Source: Actinomycetes bacterium
Lineage (GTDB): Bacteria; Actinomycetota; Actinomycetes; Propionibacteriales; Propionibacteriaceae
Length of the DNA stretch: 41,760 nucleotides
Direction: 5' to 3'
NCBI GenBank assembly: GCA_030426725.1
Contig: JAUHXZ010000018.1
Location: 1-41,760, forward strand
The notes under the pieces: generated by a model
What the model was told of the DNA's origin: nothing
Databases searched by the model: none
What the model saw: only the letters and a program-made list of their open reading frames with translations
Made by a program: the position numbers and the translations under genes
Shown here: one piece after another, positions 1 to 8,137 of the stretch
Position numbering within the stretch: position 1 is the stretch's first letter
Layout of the letters: every line of letters begins with the position of its first letter

Positions 1-707
1 GGATGCTCACCGGCGACGAACTGGGCGCGATCCTCGGCCACGACGCCATCACCCGCGGCGTGCCGGGGACCTTCGCGAACTCCGTCGTGTCGTCGACGCT
101 GCTCGGCCGCATGGCCGCGGCCGCGGGTCGGGACCACGTCACGACGCTGACCGGCTTCAAGTGGATCGGCCGTGTGCCGGACCTCGCATTCGGCTACGAG
201 GAGGCCATCGGCTACTGCGTCGACTCGTCGGCCGTACCGGACAAGGACGGCATCACCGCCGCTCTGGCGGTCCTGCGGGTCACCGCGGCTCTGAAGGCCG
301 AGGGCCGCACGCTCGCGGACCTGCTCGACGACCTCGCCCGCGAGTACGGCCTGACGGCCACGTCGCAGCTGTCCGTGCGCGTCGCGGACCTGTCCCTCAT
401 CGCCGACGCGATGACCCGCCTGCGCGACGACCCGCCGTCGACGCTGTTGGACGAGTCCGTCGAGGTGACGGACCTCATCCACGGCACCACGGGCACTCTT
501 CCCCCCACCGACGCCGTGGAGCTGAGCGGCGCGAGCCTGCACGTGGTGGCGCGCCCCTCGGGCACCGAACCGAAGCTCAAGTGCTACCTGGAGGTGCGGC
601 TGAGCCCGGAGGAGTCGACCGACGTGGCGGCGGCCCGGGGCGTTGCCGTGGAGCGCCTGGCACGGCTGCGGCATGAGATGGCAGGAGCCCTGGGCGTCGA
701 CGCCTGA
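1..707 (+). CDS. Phosphosugar mutase (phosphomannomutase/phosphoglucomutase family), C-terminal part
   Basis: This is the last 234 residues or so of an alpha-D-phosphohexomutase, which moves a phosphate between C1 and C6 of a hexose and so feeds glycan and central sugar metabolism. The sugar-binding loop GYEEAIGY is visible near residue 65 of the visible part. The C-terminal phosphate-binding loop RPSGTEPK is near residue 188. Both are hallmarks of the family. The catalytic-serine and metal-binding domains lie before the window, so the choice between mannose and glucose specificity cannot be made. Reading starts at base 3 and the stop is TGA at 705-707. Only about 40 bp separate it from the next start, and that gene has its own promoter-like hexamer. 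Confidence 0.9.
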   Translation, partial: MLTGDELGAILGHDAITRGVPGTFANSVVSSTLLGRMAAAAGRDHVTTLTGFKWIGRVPDLAFGYEEAIGYCVDSSAVPDKDGITAALAVLRVTAALKAEGRTLADLLDDLAREYGLTATSQLSVRVADLSLIADAMTRLRDDPPSTLLDESVEVTDLIHGTTGTLPPTDAVELSGASLHVVARPSGTEPKLKCYLEVRLSPEESTDVAAARGVAVERLARLRHEMAGALGVDA

Positions 708-736
708 TCCGGCAGACGGTGCCTGGGGCGCCCGGA

Positions 737-742
737 TACAGT
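737..742 (+). promoter_or_regulatory. -10 hexamer TACAGT, leaderless geometry
   Basis: The hexamer fits TANNNT and ends 6 nt before the ATG at 749, where no Shine-Dalgarno sequence is seen. Transcription would begin at or next to the start codon. No clear -35 element is visible. Confidence 0.5.
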
Positions 743-748
743 GGAAGC

Positions 749-2563
749 ATGACGAAGCTGCGCGCCGGTCTGCTCGCCCTAGTTCTGGCCGTCACGGCCG
801 CGTGGCTGGGGGTGATGCCGTCATCGGCCGCGGATTCCGCCCCGATCACCCGCTACGACGTCGATGTGGTGCTCGACCCCGACGGCGTCGCCAACGTGAC
901 GCTCGACTTCACCATGGACTTCTCCGTGGTGCGGGGCCGCGGGCCGTACATCCTGCTGCCCACGCTCCAGGAGGACGGCGCCAATCCGGACGAGAACTAC
1001 GTGTTCGACTACTCGAACATCGAGGTCGAGTCGCCCAGCGGAGCCAGCGCCGCGGTGCTGCTCGAGCGCGACAACGACATCCTGAGCATCCGGATCGGCA
1101 GCGAGAACATCTGGAACGAGTCCCCGCAGGACTACACCGTGTCCTACGACGTCACCGGCCTGATCGCCACCGACCACCCCCAGAGCGGCCTCGACGAGTT
1201 CAACTGGGACGTCATCGGCCGCGCCTGGGAGTCCGACTTCTCCAACATCTCCGTGTCGGTCACCGGCCCCGTCGCCCCCGAGCAGGTGGCCTGCTTCTAC
1301 GGCCCGGACGTCACGACGCCGTGTGAGGCGGAGCTCACCGGCGACACCGCCACCTACTCTCTCGACTCACTGTCGGCGGGCACCACGATGCAGGTCGTCG
1401 CCGGTTACCCGGTGGGGACATTCCCCGGCGTCGAGCAGGAAAAGGCCCGGCGGGTCACCCTGTCGAACTCCTTCGAGCTGACGCCGGGCACCGGCATCGT
1501 GACGGGTGCGGGCCTCATAGCCGCCATCGCCGGCCTGGTGGCGATCCGCCGCCGGCACGCCCGCGACGATGTCTACCTCGGCCTTACTCCCGGGCTGACG
1601 CCCACGGGCGGCGAGCAGGGCCGCGTCGGTCCGAAGCAGGGTCGGTTCCCGGTCGCCGTCCAGTTCCATCCCCCGAAGGGCGCCACCCCCGGCGAGATCG
1701 GCACGCTGATGGACACCACGGCCGACAACATAGACGTGTCAGCCACCATCGTGGACCTGGCGGTGCGCGGCTACCTCAAGATCCACTCGCAGTCGAAGAG
1801 CGACTTCACACTGGAAGCCCTTCACCGGCCGGGCGGCCGCCTGGAGCCGTACGAGGACAAGCTGCTGGCCGATCTGTTCCAGGGCCGCACGATCCGCTCC
1901 TCGACCGAGCTGAAGAAGGCCAAGTTCGCCGAGGTCCTCCCCCACGCCCGTGACGGCCTGTACGCGTCGGTGGTGCAGAAGGGCTGGTTCAAGGGCAACC
2001 CGGCGACGGCGCAGATGGTTCCCATCGTGCTGGGGGCCCTCGCGATCGGCGGCGGCGTGCTCCTCACGTTCATCGGGGCCAGCGTGGGCTGGGGCCTCAT
2101 CGGCATCCCGCTCGCGGTGTTCGGCATCGGGCTGATGATCATGTCCGGCAAGTTCCGCAAGCGCACCGCCACCGGTTCGGCCTACCTGGCGCAGGCCAAG
2201 GGATTCGAGCTGTACCTTCGCACCGCCGAGAAGGAGACTCTCCAGTTCGAGGAGGGCGAGGACATCTTCAGTAAGTACCTGCCGTACGCGATGGTGTTCG
2301 GTGTGGCGGACCGCTGGTCGAAGCTGTTCGCCGACCTCGGCGCCCAGGGCATCTACCAGGCCGACACGTCGTGGTACGTGGGCGCCGACCTGCTGCACGG
2401 CTACTACTTCGCGTCCGCGATGAACAACCTCACCCACTCGATGTCGAGCGCCATGCAGGCGGCCCGCGTCGACGGCATGAGCCAGTCGACCGGAGGCTCC
2501 AGCGGATTCTCCGGCTTCAGCGGCGGAGGCGGCTTCGGCGGCGGAGGCGGCGGCTCCTGGTAG
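749..2563 (+). CDS. DUF2207 domain membrane protein with glycine-rich tail
   Basis: Predicted 604-residue exported membrane protein of the DUF2207 family, whose function is unknown. A signal peptide covers about residues 1-28, hydrophobic after MTKLR and ending near SSAADSA. An extracellular beta-rich DUF2207 region follows to about residue 240. One membrane segment is near 250-270, and a pair of membrane segments is near 430-465. The last 20 residues or so are a Gly/Ser run ending in GGSW, a tail also seen in other DUF2207 and TPM-family proteins. An upstream in-frame ATG at 719 would put ten extra residues ahead of the signal peptide. The ATG at 749 is preferred because the peptide starts there and TACAGT lies 6 nt upstream. 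Envelope maintenance is a guess from topology only. Confidence 0.85.
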   Translation: MTKLRAGLLALVLAVTAAWLGVMPSSAADSAPITRYDVDVVLDPDGVANVTLDFTMDFSVVRGRGPYILLPTLQEDGANPDENYVFDYSNIEVESPSGASAAVLLERDNDILSIRIGSENIWNESPQDYTVSYDVTGLIATDHPQSGLDEFNWDVIGRAWESDFSNISVSVTGPVAPEQVACFYGPDVTTPCEAELTGDTATYSLDSLSAGTTMQVVAGYPVGTFPGVEQEKARRVTLSNSFELTPGTGIVTGAGLIAAIAGLVAIRRRHARDDVYLGLTPGLTPTGGEQGRVGPKQGRFPVAVQFHPPKGATPGEIGTLMDTTADNIDVSATIVDLAVRGYLKIHSQSKSDFTLEALHRPGGRLEPYEDKLLADLFQGRTIRSSTELKKAKFAEVLPHARDGLYASVVQKGWFKGNPATAQMVPIVLGALAIGGGVLLTFIGASVGWGLIGIPLAVFGIGLMIMSGKFRKRTATGSAYLAQAKGFELYLRTAEKETLQFEEGEDIFSKYLPYAMVFGVADRWSKLFADLGAQGIYQADTSWYVGADLLHGYYFASAMNNLTHSMSSAMQAARVDGMSQSTGGSSGFSGFSGGGGFGGGGGGSW

Positions 2564-2582
2564 CCGGCCCGCGAGGGGGCGC

Positions 2583-2588
2583 TACTCT
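2583..2588 (+). promoter_or_regulatory. -10 hexamer TACTCT, leaderless geometry
   Basis: It ends 6 nt before the ATG at 2595. The 31 bp between the DUF2207 stop and this start hold no ribosome binding site, so initiation directly on a leaderless message is the simplest reading. Confidence 0.45.
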
Positions 2589-2594
2589 TCTCCA

Positions 2595-3206
2595 ATGACC
2601 CGGTCGCTCCTCCTCGTCGCCGGCCCGTCCGGCAGCGGGAAGTCGCACCTGACGCGGCTCGCCACGGCCGACGGGCACGCGGCGGCTCTGTCGCTCGACG
2701 ACTTCTACTTCGACGCCGACCACGATGGTCTTCCGGCCACGCCGATGGGAATCCCCGACTGGGACGACGTGCGCTGCTGGGACCAGGACCTGGCGCTGGC
2801 CACCATCGGCCGGCTGCTCGCCGACGGCGAAGCCGACGTGCCGGTCTACGACATCTCGCTGTCGCGTCGAATCGGCATGCGGCACATGACGCTGGGCGAC
2901 GCCCGGGTGATCGTCGCGGAGGGGATCTTCGCCATCGAGACGCTGGCCGCCGCCCGCGCGGCGGGGATCCCGGTCGACGCGGTGTGGCTGGACCGGGGCA
3001 GGGTCCCGAACTTCGCGCGCCGCCTGGCACGCGACCTCAAGGAGCGACGCAAACCCCCGCTCGTGCTGCTGCGCCGCGGACTCGCGCTGTACCGCGCCGA
3101 GCCCGCGCTGCGCCGGGCCGCGATCGGGGCGGGCTTCACCCCCGTCCCGATGCGACGGGCGCTGCGGATCGTCAGTCGGCGATCGGAGCCCAGCTCGGGC
3201 CGGTGA
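2595..3206 (+). CDS. Uridine kinase-like P-loop phosphotransferase
   Basis: A 203-residue cytosolic P-loop protein. The Walker A motif GPSGSGKS is at residues 10-17, and a uridine-kinase-type LDDFYF stretch is near residue 34, where the family places its catalytic acid and substrate-binding aromatics. A hydrophobic strand ending VAEGIFA matches the second nucleotide-binding strand. Length and motif order fit the uridine kinase/phosphoribulokinase superfamily, so uridine or cytidine phosphorylation in salvage is likely. The substrate is inferred, and actinobacterial members are often left as unspecified ATP-binding proteins. The last 35 bp overlap the 3' end of metG on the other strand, so the two transcripts must overlap. 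Confidence 0.75.
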   Translation: MTRSLLLVAGPSGSGKSHLTRLATADGHAAALSLDDFYFDADHDGLPATPMGIPDWDDVRCWDQDLALATIGRLLADGEADVPVYDISLSRRIGMRHMTLGDARVIVAEGIFAIETLAAARAAGIPVDAVWLDRGRVPNFARRLARDLKERRKPPLVLLRRGLALYRAEPALRRAAIGAGFTPVPMRRALRIVSRRSEPSSGR

Positions 3207-4956
3207 CGCCGAGCTTGTCGTCGAGCTTCGCGAACAGCGGGGTCGGCTTGCTGAGCGGCGTGCCGGCGACGATCGGCCGCGGCTCCCACACGGCCTGCTG
3301 CGCCGCGTAGTCGCCCTGCAGCGTCGGGTAGGTGACGTCGCCGTCGGTGACCTCGACGATGCGTGGCTGCGCCGCCCACACGCCCTCGCCGCCGAGGAGT
3401 TCGAACACCCGCTGAGCCGAGTGCGGCAGGTAGGGCGTCAGCAGCGTGTTGCAGTCCGACACCGCCTGGAGGGCGACGTGGAGAACGGTGTCGCGGCGGG
3501 CCGGATCATGCTTGAGCTTCCACGGCTCCTGGTCGGACAGGTACTTGTTCGCCAGCCCGACGATGCGCATGGCCTCGGTGATCCCCGCCTTGAACCGGCG
3601 GGCGGCGATGTGGTCGCCGACGACGCCGAAGGCGGCGCTGGACTCTTCGAGGAGGGCCCGGTCGGCGTCGGTCAGTTCGCCCGCCTCGGGGATGGCGCCG
3701 ACGTTCTTGTTGGCCATCGAGACCGACCGGTTGACCAGGTTTCCCCACTCGTTGGCGAGCTCGAAGTTGATGCGGCGGACGAACTCCTCCCAGGTGAAGT
3801 CCGTGTCCTGGTTCTCCGGGCCCGCGACGGCGATGTAGTAGCGCAGCGCGTCGGGCCCGAACTCGGCGAGGAAGTCCCCGACAAAGATCGACGCTCCGCG
3901 GGAACTGGACACCTTGGAGCCCTTCATGGTCATGAACTCGGAGCTGACGACCTCGGTCGGCAGCTGCAGTTCGCCGAGCGACTCGCGGATGTGCCCGCCG
4001 CGCTCGCCCTGGCCGTTGGCGCCCAGCAGGATGCCCGGCCAGATCACCGAGTGGAAGACGATGTTGTCCTTACCCATGAAGTAGTAGGACTTCGCGTCGG
4101 GCGAGTTCCAGAAGTTGCGCCACGCGTCGGGGTCCCCGGAGCGCTTCGCCCACTCCTTCGACGACGACAGGTAGCCGATGACGGCGTCGAACCACACGTA
4201 GATGCGCTTCATGGCGGCGTCGCGCCAGCCGTCGAGCGGGACCGGGACGCCCCAGTCGAGGTCGCGCGTGATGGCGCGCGGCCGGATCTCGGAGAGGAGG
4301 TTGTGGGAGAACTTCAGCACGTTGGGGCGCCAGTCCTCGCGGGTGTCGATCCACTCGCCGAGCTGGTCGGCCAGCGCCGGGAGGTCGAGGAAGAAGTGCT
4401 CGGTCTCGACGAACTTCGGGGTCTCGCCGTTGGTCTTCGACTTCGGGTTGATGAGGTCGGCCGGGTCGAGCTGGTTGCCGCAGTTGTCACACTGGTCACC
4501 GCGGGCGTTGTCGTAGCCGCACAGCGGGCAGGTGCCCTCGATGAACCGGTCCGGGAGCGTGCGGCCGGTCGACGGGGAGATGGCGCCCATCTGGGTCTTC
4601 GCGACGATGTAGCCGTTGTCGTAGAGGGCGGTGAAGATGTCCTGCACCACGCTGTAGTGGTTGGGGGTGGTGGTGCGGGTGTACAGGTCGTAGGCCAGCC
4701 CGAGCCCCTGGAGGTCCTCGACGATCTGGGCGTGGTACTTGTCCGCGGTCTGGCGGGGGGTGAGTCCCTCGGAGTCCGCCTTCACCTGGATGGCGGTGCC
4801 ATGCTCGTCGGAACCGGAGATCATGAGCACGTCGTGACCTGCCATGCGCATGTAGCGCGCGAACACGTCGGAGGGAACTCCGAAGCCCGAGACGTGGCCG
4901 ATATGGCGGGGGCCGTTGGCGTATGGCCAGGCGACGGCGGCAAGAACGTGACTCAT
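3172..4956 (-). CDS. metG: Methionyl-tRNA synthetase
   Basis: Class I aminoacyl-tRNA synthetase, 594 residues, charging tRNA-Met. The HIGH-type motif is HIGH at about residues 18-21, after [10 protein letters not shown] four-cysteine zinc knuckle (CxxC-x9-CxxC) lies at about 143-159. The KMSKS loop position reads KVSSS at about 348-352. The helical anticodon domain fills the C-terminus, and there is no EMAP-like extension. Two in-frame ATGs are available, at 4965 and 4956. The second is chosen because TAGGAT ends 7 nt before it, while the first would leave no room for a promoter or ribosome site. The -10 overlaps the rnhA stop codon, so metG probably has its own transcript. The 3' end overlaps the convergent kinase gene by 35 bp. 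Confidence 0.95.
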   Translation of the reverse strand: MSHVLAAVAWPYANGPRHIGHVSGFGVPSDVFARYMRMAGHDVLMISGSDEHGTAIQVKADSEGLTPRQTADKYHAQIVEDLQGLGLAYDLYTRTTTPNHYSVVQDIFTALYDNGYIVAKTQMGAISPSTGRTLPDRFIEGTCPLCGYDNARGDQCDNCGNQLDPADLINPKSKTNGETPKFVETEHFFLDLPALADQLGEWIDTREDWRPNVLKFSHNLLSEIRPRAITRDLDWGVPVPLDGWRDAAMKRIYVWFDAVIGYLSSSKEWAKRSGDPDAWRNFWNSPDAKSYYFMGKDNIVFHSVIWPGILLGANGQGERGGHIRESLGELQLPTEVVSSEFMTMKGSKVSSSRGASIFVGDFLAEFGPDALRYYIAVAGPENQDTDFTWEEFVRRINFELANEWGNLVNRSVSMANKNVGAIPEAGELTDADRALLEESSAAFGVVGDHIAARRFKAGITEAMRIVGLANKYLSDQEPWKLKHDPARRDTVLHVALQAVSDCNTLLTPYLPHSAQRVFELLGGEGVWAAQPRIVEVTDGDVTYPTLQGDYAAQQAVWEPRPIVAGTPLSKPTPLFAKLDDKLGVTGPSWAPIAD

Positions 4957-4963
4957 GCGCGAC

Positions 4964-4969
4964 ATCCTA
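4964..4969 (-). promoter_or_regulatory. -10 hexamer TAGGAT for metG, overlapping the rnhA stop
   Basis: On the minus strand TAGGAT ends 7 nt before the ATG at 4956. Its TAG is also the rnhA stop codon. The spacing supports a leaderless metG message and the shorter of the two possible starts. Confidence 0.5.
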
Positions 4970-5845
4970 TCTTCGCGGGGCGGGTCCGCTCATCCCGGCG
5001 AAGCGCAGGCGCCAGCCTGCGGGCATCTCCTGCCAGACGGCCGCGTGTATCGCGTCGCCGGTGCGCCACCGCACCAGCCCGGCGTCGGTGCCCAGCGAGT
5101 CCACGGCGAGGAACTCGACCTCCCCGCCTCCCGGCCACGGGACGCCCGACGTGGTCTCCCCGTCGGACGAGTGCGCGGCGAAGCCGGGGTGCAGCGGCGC
5201 CGCGGCGGGGTCGTCGACGGCGGCCCGCGTGAGCCCGACGAGCCTCGCCTTCATCCGGGGACCGGCCGTGCCCGGCACCGCCTTCGGGGCCTCGTCGTCG
5301 GCCGGCTCCGGGGCTCCGGAGAACAGGTCGGGTTCGGGGTCGGTGGAGCCCACCTCGAAGTCCGCGCGCGCTGTGGGCCTGGCGGTGTCGGGGAAACCGG
5401 GCCCGGCGTCGACGGGGGTGCCGCGCTGCATGGCGGTCGCGGCGGCGCGGGCCCGTTCGTCGGCGGCTTCGTTCATGCTGTGGCCCGCGTGGCCCTTCAC
5501 CCATTCGAAGTCGACCTTCCGGCCCCGTAGGGCGGCATCGAGTTCCTTCATGAGTTCGACGTTGAGGACCGGCTTCCCGTCGCCCTTCTTCCAGCCCCGT
5601 CGCTTCCAGCCGGGCATCCACTTCGTCAGGGAGTTGATGACGTACTGGGAGTCGCACAGCACGCGCAGCGGCTCGTCGAGGTGTTCGGTGGAGCGCAGCA
5701 GGTCCAGCACCGCCATGAGTTCGCCCATGTTGTTGGTGCCGTGCTCCCATCCGCCCGCCGCCCAGATGTCGTCGCTGACGTACCAGGCCCAGCCCGCGGG
5801 GCCGGGGTTGGACAGGGCGGAACCATCGGCGGCGGCAACGATCAC
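4967..5845 (-). CDS. rnhA: Ribonuclease HI with C-terminal extension
   Basis: RNase HI cleaves RNA in RNA-DNA hybrids. The catalytic acids are visible as D7 (ADGS), E42 (MGEL), D65 (CDSQ) and D129 (AADER), and H119 lies in the flexible loop KGHAGH. The enzyme domain occupies about residues 1-145 of 292. The remainder is a low-complexity linker followed by about 90 residues ending in GWRLRFAG. That end resembles the close of DUF4440/SnoaL-like domains, but this match is only by eye. The frame runs open much further upstream. The GTG at 5845 is chosen because it falls just before the RNase fold (VIVAAADGS) and TAGGCT ends 7 nt upstream. metG follows directly. Confidence 0.88.
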   Translation of the reverse strand: MIVAAADGSALSNPGPAGWAWYVSDDIWAAGGWEHGTNNMGELMAVLDLLRSTEHLDEPLRVLCDSQYVINSLTKWMPGWKRRGWKKGDGKPVLNVELMKELDAALRGRKVDFEWVKGHAGHSMNEAADERARAAATAMQRGTPVDAGPGFPDTARPTARADFEVGSTDPEPDLFSGAPEPADDEAPKAVPGTAGPRMKARLVGLTRAAVDDPAAAPLHPGFAAHSSDGETTSGVPWPGGGEVEFLAVDSLGTDAGLVRWRTGDAIHAAVWQEMPAGWRLRFAGMSGPAPRR

Positions 5846-5852
5846 CCGCGTC

Positions 5853-5858
5853 AGCCTA
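5853..5858 (-). promoter_or_regulatory. -10 hexamer TAGGCT for rnhA, leaderless geometry
   Basis: It ends 7 nt before the GTG at 5845 on the minus strand, within the 85-bp gap after the preceding gene. No Shine-Dalgarno sequence is seen. Confidence 0.45.
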
Positions 5859-5930
5859 GTGGATCGCCGCCAGGGCCCCGGCGCCGTGACCGGCTGCTCC
5901 CCACCTGTGACGTCGACGGCTGGGCCTGTG

Positions 5931-6536
5931 TCAGGGGCGGGCCAGCACGACGGCGCGATAGCGCTCCACGAATCCGGCCTCCTCGGCAACCGCCCGCGCC
6001 CTGGCGTCGGCGATGTCCAGGTCCAGCACCGCCCCGCGCGTGAGCCCGACCGTTCCGGGGACACCGCCGGTCCGGTCGCCGGCGAGGACGACGCGTCGGC
6101 CGGCGACCTCGAACCCCAGACCCTCGAACGACGTGGCCCGACCCTCCGCGCAGCGGACGCTCGCCGGGCGGCCGGACCATTTCTCCGCGGCCTCCAGGGC
6201 CTCGGCCACCGGCATGCCAGGCTCGCCCACGGCCACGATCCGGTGGTCGCCGAGCCGCCAGCCGCCCAGCCGGGCGCGCCGGATGGCCGGGCGCGCGGCA
6301 TCGAGGGCCCGCTCGAGGTCGTCGGACCGCGACTGCGGAAGCACGGTCCGCTCCGGCACCCGCCGGACGGCCTCCGCCTCGGCTCTGGGAACCCACACCG
6401 CGGGCCCGGCCTCGGGCAGGACCACGTACCAGTCGTCGTTGGCGGCGACCAGATGACCCACCACGTCGCTCGCCCCGCGGGGCCCTGCCCAGCGGACGGA
6501 GACCCGCGCCGCCCCCTCCGGGAGTTCGATTATCAC
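5931..6536 (-). CDS. Small SH3-like protein with a shortened acetyltransferase-like part (Rv0428c-type)
   Basis: A 201-residue cytosolic protein. About residues 1-60 look like the SH3-like barrel at the front of Rv0428c-type actinobacterial acetyltransferases (RVSVRW, then GHLVAAND and VWVPRAEAEAV). Further on, a GGWRLG stretch near residue 97 matches the start of the acetyltransferase part of that family. An RPASVRCAEG stretch and a C-terminal ARAVAEEAGFVERYR also fit. Full-length members are about 300 residues, and the acetyl-CoA loop (Q/RxxGxG/A) is not evident here, so activity is doubtful. The GTG start overlaps the add stop as GTGA, which implies translational coupling. The family assignment is by eye and tentative. 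Confidence 0.6.
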   Translation of the reverse strand: MIIELPEGAARVSVRWAGPRGASDVVGHLVAANDDWYVVLPEAGPAVWVPRAEAEAVRRVPERTVLPQSRSDDLERALDAARPAIRRARLGGWRLGDHRIVAVGEPGMPVAEALEAAEKWSGRPASVRCAEGRATSFEGLGFEVAGRRVVLAGDRTGGVPGTVGLTRGAVLDLDIADARARAVAEEAGFVERYRAVVLARP

Positions 6537-7603
6537 CGTCGCGCGGCGTAGGCCGGTTCGATCACCTCGGCGACGAGCCGCTCGCGCTCGTCGTGCGGGA
6601 GGAACGCGGCACGCATCGCGCCCACGGTGGCGCGCTCCACGTCGTCGAGGCCCCAGCCGAACGCCTCGGCGAGCAGCGCGAACTCCCGCGACATGGTGGT
6701 TCCGCTCATCAGGCGGTTGTCGCAGTTGACGGTCACGTTGAAGTCGAGGTCGTGGAGCAGCCCGACGGGGTGCTCGGTCATCCTCGATGCGATGCCGGTC
6801 TGCAGGTTCGAGGACGGCGACACCTCGAGCGCGATGCGGGCGTCTCGCACGTAGGCCGCCAGCCGGCCGAGCTTGGCGGCATCGCCGCTGAGGTCGATAT
6901 CTTCGATGATGCGCACCCCGTGGCCGAGGCGGGTCGCGGAGCAGAGCTGGACCGCCTCCCACACCGACGTCGGCCCCTCGGCCTCCCCGGCGTGAATGGT
7001 GAAGAACATGCTGTTGGTCTTCAGGTACCGGAACGCCTCCTCGAAGCGTGACGCCGGGAAGCCGGCCTCGGCGCCGGCGATGTCGAAGCCGCACACCGAG
7101 TCGTCGCGGTACTTCAGCGCGAGTTCGGCGATGTCTGTCGACGGCTCCGTGTGCCGCATGGAGGTGAGGATCTGCCGCGCCTCGATGGGGCGGCCCTCGG
7201 CCGCGGCCTCGGCCATGCCTGCGGCCAGGCCGTCGCGGACGGCCTCGACGATCTCCTCGAGCGTGAGACCCTGCTGCTGGTGCTGCCGTGGGGCGTAGCG
7301 CGCCTCGGCGTAGACGACCCCATCCGCGGCCTGGTCGAGGACGAACTCCTTCGCGACGCGGGCCAGCTGCGCGGCGGTCTGCATGGCGGCGACGGTGTGC
7401 TCGAACGTCTCGAGGTAGCGCACGAGCGAGCCCGAGTCCGCGGCCTCGAAGAACCAGCGCCGCAAGGCCTCGGGCTCGGCGGTGGGCAGCTCGTGGCCGT
7501 TCTCGGCGCAGTGCTCGATGACGGTCGCGGGCCGCAGCCCGCCGTCGAGGTGGTCGTGGAGCGCCACCTTGGGCAGGGGCCGGATGTCGTCGATCGTCAG
7601 CAT
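6533..7603 (-). CDS. add: Adenosine deaminase
   Basis: Deaminates adenosine to inosine in purine salvage; 356 residues, the usual length. The metal-binding HxH pair is H16 and H18 (LHDHLDG). HAGE, holding the catalytic Glu region, is in the middle of the protein, followed by GHGVRI. The C-terminal metal-ligand region reads NCDNRLMS where many deaminases have NTDDP, as in other actinobacterial members. It lies just beyond the cytidine deaminase that ends the nucleoside uptake operon, so both deaminases can act on imported nucleosides. TAGTTT 6 nt before its ATG indicates its own, probably leaderless, message. Its stop overlaps the start of the next gene by 4 nt. Confidence 0.95.
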   Translation of the reverse strand: MLTIDDIRPLPKVALHDHLDGGLRPATVIEHCAENGHELPTAEPEALRRWFFEAADSGSLVRYLETFEHTVAAMQTAAQLARVAKEFVLDQAADGVVYAEARYAPRQHQQQGLTLEEIVEAVRDGLAAGMAEAAAEGRPIEARQILTSMRHTEPSTDIAELALKYRDDSVCGFDIAGAEAGFPASRFEEAFRYLKTNSMFFTIHAGEAEGPTSVWEAVQLCSATRLGHGVRIIEDIDLSGDAAKLGRLAAYVRDARIALEVSPSSNLQTGIASRMTEHPVGLLHDLDFNVTVNCDNRLMSGTTMSREFALLAEAFGWGLDDVERATVGAMRAAFLPHDERERLVAEVIEPAYAARR

Positions 7604-7609
7604 GGCGCC

Positions 7610-7615
7610 AAACTA
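7610..7615 (-). promoter_or_regulatory. -10 hexamer TAGTTT for add, leaderless geometry
   Basis: It ends 6 nt before the add ATG at 7603 on the minus strand. No ribosome binding site lies between. Confidence 0.5.
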
Positions 7616-7670
7616 CCCGACCGGCAGCCCCCGGCCGCACGCCGCATACCGTGGGGCGCCCGCCGGCCTT

Positions 7671-7716
7671 CCAGTGTCAGAAGTTGCCGGGTACTCGCGG
7701 CAAGAACTGCCACTGG
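7671..7716. repeat. Imperfect inverted repeat between cdd and add
   Basis: Arms 7671-7688 and 7699-7716 match at 14 of 18 positions around a 10-nt centre. They lie 16 bp past the cdd stop and about 55 bp before the add -10 hexamer. No T-run follows on either strand, so it is a poor intrinsic terminator. It could be a repetitive extragenic palindrome, an operator or an RNA hairpin that stabilises the 3' end. The rest of the 7604-7732 gap holds nothing else I can name. Confidence 0.5.
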
Positions 7717-7732
7717 AGTGGCGGAGCCGGCG

Positions 7733-8137
7733 TCAGCGCGCGGCGTCCAGATCGGCCGGGCCGAAGGCCTGAGGGAGCATGTCGGCCAGCGTCAGGATGC
7801 CCGCGGGCGTCTCCATGAGCAGCCCGTTGCCGCCGTGCTCGAACAGGAGTTGGCGGCACCGTCCGCAGGGAGTGATGACCTCGCCGTCGCCGTTGGTGCA
7901 GGTGAACGCCACCAGGCGTCCCCCGCCCCCGGCGACGAGATCCGAGATCAGCCCGCACTCGGCACACAGCACCACGCCGTAGGCCGCGTTCTCGACGTTG
8001 CAGCCGCTCACCACCCGACCGTCGTCGACGAGCGCCGCGGCCCCCACCGAGTAGTTCGAGTACGGCGCGTACGCCCTCCCCGCGAGGTCCACCGCGACGG
8101 CGCGCAGGGCGTCCCAGTCGATGCCGACCTCCGGCAT
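7733..8137 (-). CDS. cdd: Cytidine deaminase
   Basis: Zinc enzyme converting cytidine or deoxycytidine to the uridine form; 134 residues, the size of the small tetrameric class. The active site shows C58-A59-E60 (zinc ligand and proton-shuttling Glu) and P90-C91-G-R-C94 with the other two zinc cysteines. The substrate loop AYAPYSNYSVGAA is near residue 22. The ATG shares one base with the stop of the upstream permease (TGATG), so it is the last gene of the nucleoside ABC operon. Transport and deamination would therefore be made together. Confidence 0.95.
   Translation of the reverse strand: MPEVGIDWDALRAVAVDLAGRAYAPYSNYSVGAAALVDDGRVVSGCNVENAAYGVVLCAECGLISDLVAGGGGRLVAFTCTNGDGEVITPCGRCRQLLFEHGGNGLLMETPAGILTLADMLPQAFGPADLDAAR

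Noticed and set aside
3421..5232. A 600-codon open frame on the plus strand opposite metG
   Set aside because: It is the shadow of metG in GC-rich DNA: low-complexity Val/Asp/Gly/Arg composition, no domain pattern, and metG has all catalytic motifs.
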